Below are positions 59,846 through 60,000 of a stretch of 60,000 bases of DNA, piece by piece. Below the pieces are notes generated by a model, which was not told the origin of the DNA, made no database searches, and saw nothing but the letters and a program-made list of their open reading frames with translations. The stretch spans positions 64,001-124,000 of the forward strand of contig NC_045143.1 of the NCBI RefSeq assembly GCF_008831285.2, read 5' to 3'. The position numbers were made by a program, and so were the translations under genes. This DNA is from Nymphaea colorata. Taxonomy: Eukaryota > Streptophyta > Magnoliopsida > Nymphaeales > Nymphaeaceae. Positions within the stretch are counted from its first letter, which is position 1. Each line of letters starts with the position of its first letter.

Positions 59846-60000
59846 ATATGAGCATCTTTTACTTCAGTTAACATCCAAGCTTTGCTTTATGTGCTTGTTT
59901 ATGCACTTTAACTAATCTTCACATTGTGTTGATTATATGGTAAGGGCACCTGATAAATACAATAATGATTAAATGTGAAGATGATAAGGCGAGATGCATA

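Larger units (their letters stand above)
43368..60000. repeat. Unit B2: second copy of the large direct repeat
   Basis: Collinear with B1 (11282-28046) and running off the window end just inside the next satellite array (last bases GATGATAAGGCGAGATGCATA equal 28026-28046). B2 lacks the degraded local duplication of B1 and generally has fewer broken frames. Confidence 0.93.

Overview
This window looks like repeat-rich nuclear DNA from a flowering plant. It is AT-rich and contains a 245-bp satellite, GA and TA microsatellites, an LTR fragment, small inverted-repeat transposons, and broken pieces of plant-type housekeeping genes with plant-like splice sites. I found no intact, recognisable multi-exon gene. 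The species cannot be named from the sequence.

Layout. (1) 1-5500 is a satellite array in minus orientation that runs into a 100-base run of N (5501-5600). (2) 5601-5845 is the end of a probable Copia-type LTR. (3) 5846-11281 ('unit A') is an internally deleted relative of the large unit that follows. (4) 11282-28046 ('unit B1') is a 16.8-kb segment. (5) 28017-36990 is a satellite array in plus orientation. Its central part (about 31150-35607) is the collinear reverse complement of 1-5500. (6) 36990-43367 is mostly single-copy DNA with exon fragments of a valyl-tRNA synthetase and a kinesin motor. It ends in an extra copy of part of unit B (about 41950-43365). (7) 43368-60000 ('unit B2') repeats B1 almost base for base, up to and into the start of the next satellite array. 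B1 + satellite + spacer is therefore one about 32-kb direct repeat unit, and the window ends inside the second.

Gene content is pseudogene-like. Minus-strand fragments that I could match to families from memory are: two exons of SECRET AGENT-type O-GlcNAc transferase (TPR region; in B1 and B2), the first exon of adenine phosphoribosyltransferase (in A, B1 and B2), a chain-terminated valyl-tRNA synthetase segment, and one kinesin motor exon. Several other open segments with splice-like borders are described without a name. No functional pathway can be assigned. The visible history is exon-fragment capture or pseudogene accumulation, satellite amplification, and repeated segmental duplication with deletions.

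Assembly caution. The array orientation switches at an artificial-looking N gap. Part of B1 (about 12360-14121) has homopolymer-shortened sequence and a seam-like local duplication. Some of the large-scale structure may therefore be an assembly effect.
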